A stretch of 64,000 nucleotides of DNA from Oceanobacillus profundus (GTDB taxonomy: Bacteria > Bacillota > Bacilli > Bacillales > Amphibacillaceae). Made by a program: the position numbers and the translations under genes. A model generated the notes under the pieces. That model ran no database searches. It was not told the origin of the DNA and saw nothing but the letters and a program-made list of their open reading frames with translations. The stretch lies in NCBI RefSeq assembly GCF_003515705.1, contig NZ_QWEH01000019.1, positions 1 through 64,000 on the forward strand, written 5' to 3'. Of this stretch, positions 17,899 to 26,965 are shown one piece after another. Position 1 is the first letter of the stretch, and each line of letters starts with the position of its first letter.

Positions 17899-19266
17899 TT
17901 GGAGAATGCTGTGAGAGAATTAGAGACAAAGACAGTAAAGAATGAGAATGAGCAAGGTAGAAAAAAAGAGGATATTTCAGTAGGAAAGTCTATTTTTGTA
18001 GGGTTACAGCATGTATTAGCAATGGATTTATTTATTCCGCCGATTATTTTAGCTGGGCTATTATCCTTTTCGGTTGCTGATAGTGCATTGTTAATTCAGA
18101 TGACATTTATTGCTTGTGGAATTGCAACAATTATTCAGGCTGGATTCGCGATGAAGCTGCCTGTTATGCAAGGACCATCATTTGTGCCACTCAGTGCACT
18201 TGCAGCAATTGGAACAACGTCTGGAATGGGAGCGATGATTGGTAGTTTAATACCAGGTGCTTTGTTAATCGCACTATTAGGTTATCCATTGAAAATTTTC
18301 AGTAAGGTCGTACGGAAATTCATACCACCGATTGTTGCAGGTACAGTCATCGTCGTTGTTGGTTTTTCCTTAATGCCAACAGCAATCAATTCGATCTATA
18401 GCGCGGAAGGTAGCTTTAATACAAACATTTTTATCGCGTTTGTTACAGTAGCAGTACTGATTAGCTCTATGTACATTGGTGAAAAAGCCAAAACGAAATG
18501 GAAACATATTAAAGTTGCATCTGTTATTTTAGCTTTGGGTATAGGTACAATTGTGGCATCTTTCTTTGGAATGGTGGATTTTTCTTCGGTACGTGACGCT
18601 GCATGGTTTGCTATGCCAAGTATATTTGCTCTTGGGACCCCAACCTTTGAATTGGATGCGATTTTGATTATGCTTGCTATCTACTTCATTATTATGATTG
18701 AAACAACTGGAACGTGGTTCACAGTAGGTAATGTTACGGAAGAAAAGCTGGATGATAAACGATTAAACGGCGGAGCTTTTGGTGAAGGGCTAGGCTGCTT
18801 TGCTGGATCTTTCTTCGGTGGCACACCAGTTACAGGCTATTCCACGAATGCAGGAATTATTGCTATCACTGGTGTGAAAAGTAGGAAACCGATAATTGCA
18901 GGTGGTGTCTTTCTTCTCATGTTTGGAATGTTGCCAAAGCTTATGACCGTAATTGCTAGTATCCCGCCAGTAGTCATCAGCAGTGTGTTTGCAATTATTT
19001 GTGTTGTAATCATGATGAATGGTTTTAAAGTGGTAAAGCAAGCGCCATTTACAGAACGGAATATGCTTGTGATCGGTATTCCAATTATGCTCGCACTATT
19101 TGCGGTGCTTATGCCGGCAGATATTTTATATGGCCTTCCAAGTATCGTAACTTATTTTGTTTCATCTGGAATTGCTATTGGAGCAATTGCAGCATTAATA
19201 CTTAATTTAGTACTTCCGGAGAAGAAAGAAGATACTGGATTAGCACCAAAACTAAACGTTAATTAG
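17899..19266 (+). CDS. NCS2-family purine permease
   Basis: A 455-residue membrane transporter of the nucleobase-cation symporter 2 family, with about 12-14 membrane segments. Landmarks are 'GLQHVLAMDLFIPPIIL', 'MQGPSFVPL', 'FFGGTPVTGYSTN' and 'TGVKSRKPIIAGG'; the Q-H and N-G-type substrate motifs fit xanthine/uracil permeases. The upstream guanine-class riboswitch makes xanthine, guanine or hypoxanthine the likely substrate (compare PbuX). The start is TTG at 17899 with AAGGGAG upstream. The Rieske gene follows 130 bp later with no clear terminator between, so cotranscription is likely. Confidence 0.88.
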   Translation: MENAVRELETKTVKNENEQGRKKEDISVGKSIFVGLQHVLAMDLFIPPIILAGLLSFSVADSALLIQMTFIACGIATIIQAGFAMKLPVMQGPSFVPLSALAAIGTTSGMGAMIGSLIPGALLIALLGYPLKIFSKVVRKFIPPIVAGTVIVVVGFSLMPTAINSIYSAEGSFNTNIFIAFVTVAVLISSMYIGEKAKTKWKHIKVASVILALGIGTIVASFFGMVDFSSVRDAAWFAMPSIFALGTPTFELDAILIMLAIYFIIMIETTGTWFTVGNVTEEKLDDKRLNGGAFGEGLGCFAGSFFGGTPVTGYSTNAGIIAITGVKSRKPIIAGGVFLLMFGMLPKLMTVIASIPPVVISSVFAIICVVIMMNGFKVVKQAPFTERNMLVIGIPIMLALFAVLMPADILYGLPSIVTYFVSSGIAIGAIAALILNLVLPEKKEDTGLAPKLNVN

Positions 19267-19395
19267 ATATAGAAGATTTTTCAAAAAAGAGCAACTTGCA
19301 CTCCAAAGTACAAGGACTTCTAATAAAGCAAAATAACGCTTTTAAGAATTCCTGACAAATGCTAAGTTTTCTAAATAAAAGGGGAGTTTATCGTT

Positions 19396-20412
19396 ATGCA
19401 ACAAGATAGATTATGGAACCAGTGGCACCCGGTTTATAAAGCGGATGAATTAAAAGAAGATCCACAGCAGGTATTTGTTTTGGGTGAGCGTGTCGTGATT
19501 TTTCGTAATGAGGAGGGCGTACATGCATTTAAAGATTTATGTATCCACCGCGGAGCGGCACTTTCGCTTGGAAAGGTAAAGAATGGAAACCTTGTTTGCG
19601 CCTACCATGCTTGGGAATACAATGATACTGGCGAATGTGTGAAAATACCGGCATTGCCATGTGAAAGACCTATTCCGAAGAAAGCGAGAGCAACGGTTTA
19701 CCATGCGCAGGAATCTTTCGGTTTGATTTGGGTTAATTTGGGTGATGACCCAGATCCAATGATTGCTTATCCGGAATATGATAAAGCGGGATATCATACT
19801 GCTATTTGCGGTCCATATGATGTAAAAGCAAATGCACCAAGAATTATCGAAAATTTCCTGGATGTGTCGCATCTTATGTTTGTGCATGAAGGTATGCTTG
19901 GAGATGAAGACCATGCTGAGATTGTTGATTACGATGTGAATTTTATCGATAATCGTTTTATTACAAGTAAGATACCTGTGTATCAACCGAATCCAGATGG
20001 ACGTTCAAAAGGCGGCTACGCAGATTACGTTTATGAAATTCTTAATCCAACTACAGCACGATTTACAAAAACAACGGAGGGCTCAGACGAAGCATTGACG
20101 ATACTCGCAACTGTAAACCAAGAAGATGACGAACAAACGAAGGTGTTTATGCTATTAACGAGAAATTATGATCTTGAACAGTCTGATGATTCGTTTATTG
20201 AATTCCAGGATACGATTTTCTATCAAGATTTAGATATTGTGGAGAGTCAAAAACCAGAATTGCTTCCTTTAGACTTGCAAATAGAAATGCACCTTAAATC
20301 AGACGCGTTGACCATTGCATATCGCAGATGGTTGGATGAACTAGGAGTGGAAACTGGAACATTAGCGATTGATGAATCGAAACGAAGTAAACGGAAGAAA
20401 GTATTGAACTAG
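19396..20412 (+). CDS. Rieske non-haem iron oxygenase (VanA/NdmA-like)
   Basis: A 338-residue oxygenase subunit of the Rieske ring-hydroxylating/demethylating family. The [2Fe-2S] ligands are C49 and H51 ('CIHRGAALS') and C68 and H71 ('CAYH'). The mononuclear iron site is 'ENFLDVSHLMFVHEG' with D156, H159 and H164. The short N-terminus starting near 'WHPVYKADEL' and the overall length recall the O/N-demethylase branch (vanillate, dicamba, caffeine N-demethylases) rather than multi-subunit dioxygenases. No reductase gene is adjacent. Being downstream of a purine riboswitch and permease, it may act on a purine such as a methylxanthine; that is inference. The start is ATG after AAAAGGGGAG. Confidence 0.85.
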   Translation: MQQDRLWNQWHPVYKADELKEDPQQVFVLGERVVIFRNEEGVHAFKDLCIHRGAALSLGKVKNGNLVCAYHAWEYNDTGECVKIPALPCERPIPKKARATVYHAQESFGLIWVNLGDDPDPMIAYPEYDKAGYHTAICGPYDVKANAPRIIENFLDVSHLMFVHEGMLGDEDHAEIVDYDVNFIDNRFITSKIPVYQPNPDGRSKGGYADYVYEILNPTTARFTKTTEGSDEALTILATVNQEDDEQTKVFMLLTRNYDLEQSDDSFIEFQDTIFYQDLDIVESQKPELLPLDLQIEMHLKSDALTIAYRRWLDELGVETGTLAIDESKRSKRKKVLN

Positions 20413-20435
20413 AGACTATAGCCTCGAAAAAATAA

Positions 20436-20473
20436 AATGTCTTGCAGAAATGACAATCTGTAAGGCGTTTTTT
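20436..20473 (+). terminator. Terminator after the Rieske gene
   Basis: A 14-bp stem with several G-U pairs (left arm AAATGTCTTGCAGA) leads into GTTTTTTATT, 24 bp after the stop codon. Confidence 0.7.
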
Positions 20474-20521
20474 ATTGTATATGGAGTTCTATGTAGATCT
20501 TATTGTAAATTAAATGAAACA

Positions 20522-20570
20522 AATAAAGCAATGTGCTACTACGATGACCAAGTAGGCACATTGCTTTATT
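20522..20570 (-). terminator. Terminator after alaT
   Basis: Arms of about 19 bp (AATAAAGCAATGTGC plus TACT) pair with one bulged G. It lies directly beyond the alaT stop codon on the minus strand; the T-tract is short and interrupted. Confidence 0.65.
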
Positions 20571-20571
20571 C

Positions 20572-21777
20572 TTATCGTACTTTCTCTAAAACCTTTTCTT
20601 CTTTTAATTCTAATGATTGAATAAATCGTCCAATTCGTTTCATTGCAGTCTCGAGCTGTTCAATGGAAGCTGCATAGGAACATCGAATATAGCCTTCTCC
20701 AGATGCTCCGAAGGCATTCCCTGGTACAACGGCAACCTTTTCTTCTTGCAGAAGACGAGCGGCAAATTCTTCGGATGTGAGTCCTGTTTTCTGAATAGAA
20801 GGGAAAACATAGAATGCCCCGCCTGGTGTATGACAATCCAATCCTATCGTGCGCAGCGATTGGACCATGAAATTTCTTCGTCTCCAGTAATTTTGCCTCA
20901 TTTTTTCAACTTGATCCGCACTATTACGTAAGGCCTCGAGTGCTCCAAGCTGAAGCATCGTTGGTGCACACATTGTCGTGAATTGGTAAATTTTCACCAT
21001 TACTTGTATAAATTCACGGGGTGCAGCGAGAAAACCTAAACGCCAGCCGGTCATTGCAAATCCCTTTGAAAATCCATTAACGACGATCGTACGATCATAC
21101 ATGCCAGGAATTGCAGCAAAGCTAGTGAATTCCTCATCATATGACAACTCTGCATAAATCTCATCGGTAACGACAAGCAGGTCATGTTTTTCCACAACCT
21201 GGGCAATTTCTGTTAGCTCTGCTCTATTTAAACAGGAGCCTGTTGGGTTACTAGGGGAGCATAATAAAATTGCTTTTGTTCGATCTGTTATGGCTGCCTC
21301 CAGCTGCTCTGGCGTTACTTTAAAGTCGTTGTCTGCATATGTTGCAATGCGGACTGGAATCCCACCAGCCAATGTTACAAGCGCGGTATAAGAAACAAAG
21401 GCAGGCTCGATAATAAGTACCTCATCTCCTGGATTCAAAATCGCTCGGAATGCTAAATCCAAGGACTGACTTGCGCCTACGGTGACGATGACCTGGTCCT
21501 CTGGTTGATAGCTAAGTTTAAAATTTCTTTTCAAATAATTAGATATTTCTTGACGTAATTCTAATAACCCGGCATTTGCTGTATACGATGTGTGACCGTC
21601 TTTTAGTGCTTCAATTGTTGCCTCGCGAATATTCCACGGTGTAACAAAGTCTGGTTCTCCAACACCAAGTGAAATGACATCCTCCATACTTGCTGCTAAG
21701 TCAAAGAATTTTCGTATTCCAGATGGTTCTAATCCTTTTGCTGTAGTTGATAAGTAGTTTTGAAAGTCTATACTCAT
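20572..21777 (-). CDS. alaT: Alanine-type aminotransferase
   Basis: A 401-residue fold-type I PLP aminotransferase. The cofactor lysine is in 'NGFSKGFAMTGWRLGF', the pyridine-binding aspartate in 'VVTDEIYAEL', and 'SPSNPTGS' and the C-terminal 'IRCSYA' arginine are canonical. It overlaps the upstream Lrp-type gene by four bases (ATGA), the same pairing as B. subtilis yugG-yugH (alaR-alaT), where the enzyme makes alanine from pyruvate with glutamate. Sequence alone cannot exclude an aspartate or aromatic preference, but the linked regulator supports AlaT. This is the second alanine locus here; ald lies 16 kb away. Confidence 0.85.
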   Translation of the reverse strand: MSIDFQNYLSTTAKGLEPSGIRKFFDLAASMEDVISLGVGEPDFVTPWNIREATIEALKDGHTSYTANAGLLELRQEISNYLKRNFKLSYQPEDQVIVTVGASQSLDLAFRAILNPGDEVLIIEPAFVSYTALVTLAGGIPVRIATYADNDFKVTPEQLEAAITDRTKAILLCSPSNPTGSCLNRAELTEIAQVVEKHDLLVVTDEIYAELSYDEEFTSFAAIPGMYDRTIVVNGFSKGFAMTGWRLGFLAAPREFIQVMVKIYQFTTMCAPTMLQLGALEALRNSADQVEKMRQNYWRRRNFMVQSLRTIGLDCHTPGGAFYVFPSIQKTGLTSEEFAARLLQEEKVAVVPGNAFGASGEGYIRCSYAASIEQLETAMKRIGRFIQSLELKEEKVLEKVR

Positions 21778-22277
21778 GGGGTAATCACCATTCTCCGATC
21801 TTTATCATCATTTCCTTCAATAATTACGCCATCATGCTTATATTTCTTTAGCATAAAGTGGCTTGTAGTGGATACGACATTTTCAATTGTAGCTAATTTA
21901 TTGGATACAAAAGCTGCAATTTCATTCATTGTTTTACCTTCAACGGTTACAGATAAATCATAGGTACCTGACATAAGGTACAGTGATTGAACCTCTGGGT
22001 AGCGGTAAATCTGTTCAGCTACCTCATTAAAGCCAACACCACGTTCTGGTGTTACTTTAACATCAATCATTGCTACAATTGTTTCTTTTCCCTCTATTTT
22101 ATTCCAATCAATAAGTGTTGGGTAGCTAACAATAATTTTTTCATCTTCTAGTTTTCGGATGGTCATTTGTGCTTGTTCTTCACTTATTCCAAGCTGCAAT
22201 GCAATGGATTCTGTTGATACATTATGGTTTTCTTCAAGTATCGATAAAATATTTAATTCCTCTTTTGTTAGTTTCAT
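21774..22277 (-). CDS. alaR: Lrp/AsnC-family regulator
   Basis: A 167-residue Lrp/AsnC-type regulator. The N-terminal HTH covers about residues 5-50 ('LSILEENHNVSTESIALQL', 'QMTIRKLEDEKII'), and a RAM ligand-binding/oligomerisation domain follows ('VAMIDVKVTPERGVGFNEV', 'YLMSGTYDLSVTV'). It is the first gene of a two-gene operon with the aminotransferase, overlapping by 4 bp. The length and pairing match B. subtilis AlaR, an activator of alanine synthesis; alanine as effector is inferred from that. The 298 bp upstream hold no other gene. Confidence 0.87.
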   Translation of the reverse strand: MKLTKEELNILSILEENHNVSTESIALQLGISEEQAQMTIRKLEDEKIIVSYPTLIDWNKIEGKETIVAMIDVKVTPERGVGFNEVAEQIYRYPEVQSLYLMSGTYDLSVTVEGKTMNEIAAFVSNKLATIENVVSTTSHFMLKKYKHDGVIIEGNDDKDRRMVITP

Positions 22278-22531
22278 TCCAACCCGCCTTCCATTGCTGT
22301 TAATTTGTAATATTAATTAAACGAAGCAATGATGAAATTATATCATTTTTGGACTGTAATCAAAACTAAAATTTAAGGTTTTTTGATTCTATATAGAAAA
22401 ACGCGTACTTCCAAATCCCTCTATCAGTTTAGAATTATTCGTACTATAATTATTCTAATCTGTAGGTTATAAAATGATGTCAGTAATATGGAAACGACTG
22501 TTTAATAGGATATAGAGTTCTAAGCCTTGAA

Positions 22532-22571
22532 AAAAAGCGATAATCCCTCTATCTAAGAGATTATCGCTCCT
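22532..22571 (-). terminator. Terminator of the DUF1292 gene
   Basis: AGCGATAATC pairs with GATTATCGCT, and seven A's at the left give a minus-strand T-run. It lies immediately after the DUF1292 stop codon. Confidence 0.8.
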
Positions 22572-22575
22572 TTTG

Positions 22576-22842
22576 TTAATCTTCTTCTAGGATTTGATCA
22601 AATGCCTCGGATACTTTATCGAACTCTTCATCACTTTCAATTGCAGATAATTCACCATCATCATCGATTTTGAGAAAGAAGATATCAATGTCCTCATCAC
22701 TATCCTCTTGCAAATCTTCTAAAAAGCTGACTGCGACGTAATCTATATTTTCCAATGTAACCTTGGCAAGTACTTCTACTTCCTGATCAACATCTGTTTC
22801 ATCACTAATTGTAAAAACTTCACCAACTTCAATTTTATCCAT
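22576..22842 (-). CDS. DUF1292 acidic small protein
   Basis: An 88-residue, very acidic cytosolic protein with the DUF1292 pattern: 'VGEVFTISDE', 'VEVLAKVTLENIDYVAVSFL' and a Glu/Asp-rich C-terminal half ending 'FDQILEED'. Relatives such as B. subtilis YrzB are conserved but uncharacterised. GGAGGG lies 6 nt before the ATG, and the gene has its own terminator. No partner gene suggests a role. Confidence 0.82.
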   Translation of the reverse strand: MDKIEVGEVFTISDETDVDQEVEVLAKVTLENIDYVAVSFLEDLQEDSDEDIDIFFLKIDDDGELSAIESDEEFDKVSEAFDQILEED

Positions 22843-23481
22843 ACATTACCCTCCATTATCTCATCTAGAATTATTGGTAACATCTCTCCTTATTTTTACT
22901 TTAAATAGAAAGAGAATGCAAATTTTATTCCATGAAGAATGAATAACATGCATCAAGTAAATTAACAATGGCATTCGAAACAGGGAAAGAAACTCCTTTT
23001 GATAGGACCAAATTTTTACGCCTGTATTATTTATCTATCATGTATAAAATCTAAACACAGTGATTTATCAAGTGAACAAGTCGTGCTTTACCAATGATGC
23101 ATGTATTTTCACGAATAAAGGGGGAAGAGTGTATCAATTCGGCTAATCGATTCATGCTGGAGTATTAGGTGTTAATATCTGTGTACTAGTATCAATGGCT
23201 TTGTTCCATTCTCTGTGTTGAAGCTTTGCCTCTGCGGTTTCTTGCACGCACGTGGAAAAGGGGGGGCAATTATATACATGTAAGAAAGTTATTACAAGAA
23301 AGAGGGGATAAATCAAATCAGAGAAGCTATGGTACTTTTAACATAGCTTCTCCTTTATAATCCTCTATTTGATTTGGGAGGAATGCTTTTCAATCCATTC
23401 TGTCTCCATCCATCGTAATTGAAAATTTCCCATTGTTGTTTGTCTTATACAAAGCAATTTGGGTAAAATTAATAATTGCTT
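22843..23481. other. Gene-poor 0.64-kb stretch with one hairpin
   Basis: I find no credible gene here. A perfect stem (GAGAAGCTATG with CATAGCTTCTC, about 23322-23353) may end the PTS operon transcript on the minus strand. Directly behind the EIIB gene a minus-strand frame ends '...WMETEWIEKHSSQIK' (stop near 23377) with no start signal; it could be the tail of a lost gene. Fragments near 23150-23220 read like a hydrophobic peptide but are broken by stops. Confidence 0.35.
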
Positions 23482-23787
23482 TTAAATATTTTTTAAATGT
23501 ATTGCCTGATCCAACACCTTATCTCCCTGAATCATACCATATGCTAATTGGTCGATGATATCTACTTTAATTCCTTTAGGCTCTACTTGTTCTCTAATTT
23601 TCTTCTCGAGATAGCGTACTTGTGGTCCGATTAATACGACATCGAGATTTTCTAAGTTATTTTTAAGCTGAGATTCTGCTACTGCTTCTATATTTACCTC
23701 TAGATTTCTTTCATCAGCAGATGCTTTCATTTTCTTTACGAGCATGGATGTTGACATACCTGCTGAACAAACAAGGATAATTTTCAT
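23482..23787 (-). CDS. PTS lactose/cellobiose-family EIIB
   Basis: A 101-residue cytosolic phosphotransfer protein of the Lac/Cel PTS class. The phospho-acceptor is C7 in 'ILVCSAGMSTSML', followed by 'VVLIGPQVRYLEKKI'. It passes phosphate from EIIA to the sugar during uptake through EIIC. It is the last gene of the GH4-EIIC-EIIA-EIIB operon and overlaps EIIA by 4 bp. Given the ChbG deacetylase across the divergent promoter, chitobiose is as likely a substrate as cellobiose. Confidence 0.92.
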   Translation of the reverse strand: MKIILVCSAGMSTSMLVKKMKASADERNLEVNIEAVAESQLKNNLENLDVVLIGPQVRYLEKKIREQVEPKGIKVDIIDQLAYGMIQGDKVLDQAIHLKNI

Positions 23788-24125
23788 TGGTTAGCCTCCT
23801 CAATTGCTTCCATTTTTTTATACATATCAATCATCTCCAAGGCAAGATCTTTCACCGTCATTGCTGTCATCAGGTGATCTTGTGCATGAATGAGAATGAC
23901 CGTTATATTATTTTTCTCACCATTTGCCTCTTTTTGTAGTAAGTCGGTTTGGATATGATGAGCTTCGTTGAATTCTTCTTCTGCTTGTTCGATTTTTTTA
24001 TTTGCTTCTAAAAACTTATATTCCTTTGCAAGTGCAATTGCTTCCATCGCATGTGATCGAGCATTTCCAGCATGCAAAATGATATTAAATGAAAGCATTT
24101 GCATTTCTTCTGTTGTTGTGGACAT
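23784..24125 (-). CDS. PTS lactose/cellobiose-family EIIA
   Basis: A 113-residue all-helical EIIA of the Lac/Cel class. The phosphorylated histidine is in the conserved 'LIHAQDHLMTA' (about H80), and the N-terminal 'IILHAGNARSHAMEAI' is typical. The protein forms trimers in known relatives and takes phosphate from HPr. It overlaps EIIB by 4 bp and follows EIIC by 2 bp, so the three components are translationally coupled. Confidence 0.92.
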   Translation of the reverse strand: MSTTTEEMQMLSFNIILHAGNARSHAMEAIALAKEYKFLEANKKIEQAEEEFNEAHHIQTDLLQKEANGEKNNITVILIHAQDHLMTAMTVKDLALEMIDMYKKMEAIEEANQ

Positions 24126-24127
24126 GA

Positions 24128-25414
24128 TTAGCCCTCCATTCGTTGTTTTAATGCTCTAACGCCTGCCATTATAAATGGAATATACATTAATACAGCAAGT
24201 GTCAAATTAAATAATTGTAGTGCAATGCCACGCCAGCTTCCACCTGTTACAAGATAACCACTCAATATTGGTGGAGTGGTCCACGGTAGAATAGCTACCG
24301 TTTTTGGTACAATACCTGTCGCGAGTGCGATATAAGAAGTTACGGTTAATGTAACAGGTACTAAAATAAACGGAATTAACATGACAGGGTTTAACACAAT
24401 CGGTAATCCAAAAATAACTGGTTCATTGATATTGAATAATCCTGCTGGTGCAGAAAGCTTTGCAACTTCTCGATACGGATGATTTTTTTCATGCCGAATG
24501 ACGATAAAGATAGCAATCAGTAATGCAATAGTTGCTCCAGATCCTCCCATAAATACGAACGAATCTAAGAAGGGCTTCGTAACAATATAAGGTACTTCAA
24601 ATGCGGACATTCCACCCTGGAACAGTTCTAAGTTTGTTTGGATTAGTGGTAAGTATACAGGCTCAATAACAGAGCCGATAATATTTGTGCCGTGTAATCC
24701 AAAGAACCATAGTAAATGATTAAGGAATGAAACAACTATTGCTGCCGGTAATGTGTTACCAAGCCCTTGAAGCGGTTCTTGAATGACATTAAAGATTAAT
24801 TCAAATATACTTATTTCTGCAAAAACATTCATCATAGCTTGGAAGAATCCTACGATGATTAATATAATTGTAGCTGGAATAAGTGCTGTGAATGATCTTG
24901 CGACACCATCAGGAACACCTTCTGGCATTTTTATTGTGAATTTGGATTTAACGAGAAATCGGAATATCTCCGTAAGCACGAGTGCGATAATGATAGCTAC
25001 AAATAATCCCTGGGCACCTAACCAAGCAAAGCTCAAGCCCCAATCAGGTGTTTCTGGCACAAGCATAATGTAGGCTGCAGCTGAAATTAAACCTGCAGAT
25101 AGTCCATCAACTTCATAGGACTTAGCTAAATTATAAGCGATAGAAAACGCAATTAATAGACCTAGTACAGCAAATGTGCCATTCCAAATACTTCCCCCAA
25201 CTGCTTGCCAATTGCCTTCACCAAATATTCCATTCATCCACTCTACAAAGTTAAGCTCGCCAAGCGGCGGAAAGTTATTAATCAATATTGCAAGTGAGCC
25301 AACGATAATTAATGGCATGATGGCAACAAAACCATCACGAATCGCCACAAGGTGACGCTGTGCACCGATGCGTCCGGCAATTTCAATAAATTTTTGCATA
25401 AACTTATTGTTCAT
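24128..25414 (-). CDS. PTS cellobiose-family EIIC permease
   Basis: A 428-residue polytopic permease of the Lac/Cel class. Landmarks are the N-terminal 'QRHLVAIRDGFVAIMPLIIVGS', the substrate region 'LLWFFGLHGTNII', 'FMGGSGATIALL' and 'FNINEPVIFGLPIVLNP'. It moves and phosphorylates a beta-linked disaccharide with EIIA and EIIB. It lies between the GH4 hydrolase (1 bp upstream) and EIIA (2 bp downstream). Sequence cannot separate cellobiose, lichenan products and N,N'-diacetylchitobiose. Confidence 0.92.
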   Translation of the reverse strand: MNNKFMQKFIEIAGRIGAQRHLVAIRDGFVAIMPLIIVGSLAILINNFPPLGELNFVEWMNGIFGEGNWQAVGGSIWNGTFAVLGLLIAFSIAYNLAKSYEVDGLSAGLISAAAYIMLVPETPDWGLSFAWLGAQGLFVAIIIALVLTEIFRFLVKSKFTIKMPEGVPDGVARSFTALIPATIILIIVGFFQAMMNVFAEISIFELIFNVIQEPLQGLGNTLPAAIVVSFLNHLLWFFGLHGTNIIGSVIEPVYLPLIQTNLELFQGGMSAFEVPYIVTKPFLDSFVFMGGSGATIALLIAIFIVIRHEKNHPYREVAKLSAPAGLFNINEPVIFGLPIVLNPVMLIPFILVPVTLTVTSYIALATGIVPKTVAILPWTTPPILSGYLVTGGSWRGIALQLFNLTLAVLMYIPFIMAGVRALKQRMEG

Positions 25415-25415
25415 T

Positions 25416-26735
25416 CTAATTCCCCCTTGAATTGAATTGTGGTAAATAAGCTTTATGTGCTTCTAATAGCTCATCAAGTAAAACTTTACTACGCTTTTCA
25501 TCGCCAATTAGTGGATTCATTAATAAAGCTGTATAAGCATCATTGTAATCCCCTGAGATACTAGCCCGAATGACAAGTTCTTCAAATGCCTTCATTTGAT
25601 AGACTAATCCTTTTATTGTTGCTGGTAATGGTCCAATAGAAATTGGTCTAGGACCATGATTTGTAATGATACAATTGGCTTCAATTACTGCATCATTTGG
25701 AAGATCTGGGATTGCACCATTATTAAATGTGTTGACTGTTTGAACATCTTCCTTATTGTTATAGATAGAATCCATCAAACTACATGCTACATCACTATAA
25801 AATGCACCTCCTCGTTTTTCTAGCTCTTTCGGTTTGTCACGCAATTCCGGGTTACGATATAGTTCAAACAACGATTCTTCTAATTGTTGTACTACCTCTG
25901 CACGAGTGCCGTTTTCTTTATAGGCTTGCAGATCTTTCTCAAGAACGTCTTTGGTTTGGAAGTAATACTGATGATACGGGTTAGGCAGCAGTCTAGTTGA
26001 TTCGATAAAGGTCTTGGACCAGCCAAGATTTACAATGTTAGCTGGTGAATAATCAAAATGATCCCCAACTAGTTTCTCCACAACATCTTCTGTGCGATCC
26101 ATCCCATTGACGAATACTTTTTGACCAAACACGAAATGGTTCATACCAATAAATTGAATTTTTACATCGTCTGGTGATACCCCTAAAATTTCTGCGGTTG
26201 AATGACGCATGTTAAACGGAATGTTGCATACACCAATCACCTTCTGATGTGCTGAATGCTTCAACAGTGCCTCGGTTACAATTCCAGCCGGGTTGGTGAA
26301 ATTGATCATCCATGCATCTGGGCAAATTGTATGAATATCTTCAGCAAGTTCCATTAATACCGGAATGGTACGAAAAGCTTTAAAAATTCCACCAGCACCG
26401 TTCGTTTCTTGTCCGATAAATCCATGACTCAAAGGGATTCTCTCATCTTTAGAACGAGCTTCTAAACCACCAACACGAATTTGAGTTGAAACAAAATCAG
26501 CATTTTTTAGTGCTTCTTTTCGATCTAATGTCCATGATAGTTTAATAGATTTTGCCGATTTCTCGATCATTCGTAATGATAGATCCCCAATAATTTCTAA
26601 TTTTTTTTGCCCTGTTTTAATATCAACAAGAACGATTTCTGTTACAGGAAATGAATCGTGACGACGAATAATACCTTCAATAATTTCTGGTGTATAACTA
26701 GATCCTCCACCGATAATTACTAATTTTAGTGTCAT
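25416..26735 (-). CDS. GH4 6-phospho-beta-glucosidase
   Basis: A 439-residue family 4 glycoside hydrolase, the NAD- and divalent-metal-dependent type that cleaves 6-phospho-disaccharides by oxidation-elimination. The N-terminal dinucleotide motif is 'VIIGGGSSYTPEII'; 'INFTNPAGIVTEAL', the metal cysteine in 'VIGVCNIP' and histidine in 'GMNHFVFG' are all present. It is the first gene of the PTS operon, so it hydrolyses the imported phospho-sugar. It matches LicH/CelF/ChbF. A cre-like site lies 27 bp before its ATG, implying catabolite repression. Confidence 0.92.
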   Translation of the reverse strand: MTLKLVIIGGGSSYTPEIIEGIIRRHDSFPVTEIVLVDIKTGQKKLEIIGDLSLRMIEKSAKSIKLSWTLDRKEALKNADFVSTQIRVGGLEARSKDERIPLSHGFIGQETNGAGGIFKAFRTIPVLMELAEDIHTICPDAWMINFTNPAGIVTEALLKHSAHQKVIGVCNIPFNMRHSTAEILGVSPDDVKIQFIGMNHFVFGQKVFVNGMDRTEDVVEKLVGDHFDYSPANIVNLGWSKTFIESTRLLPNPYHQYYFQTKDVLEKDLQAYKENGTRAEVVQQLEESLFELYRNPELRDKPKELEKRGGAFYSDVACSLMDSIYNNKEDVQTVNTFNNGAIPDLPNDAVIEANCIITNHGPRPISIGPLPATIKGLVYQMKAFEELVIRASISGDYNDAYTALLMNPLIGDEKRSKVLLDELLEAHKAYLPQFNSRGN

Positions 26736-26761
26736 TTTGTTTGAACTCCTTATGATGTATT

Positions 26762-26775
26762 TGGAAACGCTTTAA
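26762..26775. promoter_or_regulatory. cre-like site (CcpA) before the PTS operon
   Basis: TGGAAACGCTTTAA (with flanking T and A) fits the catabolite-responsive consensus WTGNAARCGNWWNCAW with one mismatch. It lies between the likely promoter and the GH4 start, a place where bound CcpA would block transcription. Confidence 0.7.
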
Positions 26776-26842
26776 AATTAGTCGCTTTTAGTAGGCGTAT
26801 TAACTTCTTTGTGATAAGTTATATGCTTAACTGTAATAAAAA

Positions 26843-26853
26843 TGTATCATACA
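26843..26853. promoter_or_regulatory. Candidate HutC-type operator
   Basis: TGTAT-C-ATACA is a perfect inverted repeat in the divergent promoter region. A second palindrome, TGTAATTACA, is at 26886-26895. Both have the TGTA/TACA ends common for GntR/HutC repressors. Confidence 0.5.
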
Positions 26854-26905
26854 ATTATTATGATGTCCATACATATTTTTATAATTGTAATTACATTTAT
26901 AAGTA

Positions 26906-26946
26906 TTGTCATTATATCTTATATCTTGTACACTTTATATATACAA
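26906..26946 (+). promoter_or_regulatory. Promoter of the HutC-type regulator with overlapping inverted repeat
   Basis: TTGTCA (26906-26911), a 17-bp spacer and TACACT (26929-26934) form a sigma-A promoter. TTGTA-N11-TACAA (26926-26946) covers the -10 and the start point, consistent with autorepression. Confidence 0.55.
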
Positions 26947-26965
26947 TGTTTGAAGGAGTACAGAC

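Noticed and set aside
19267..19395. Terminator between the purine permease and the Rieske gene
   Set aside because: Only weak short stems without a T-run are present, so cotranscription is more likely.
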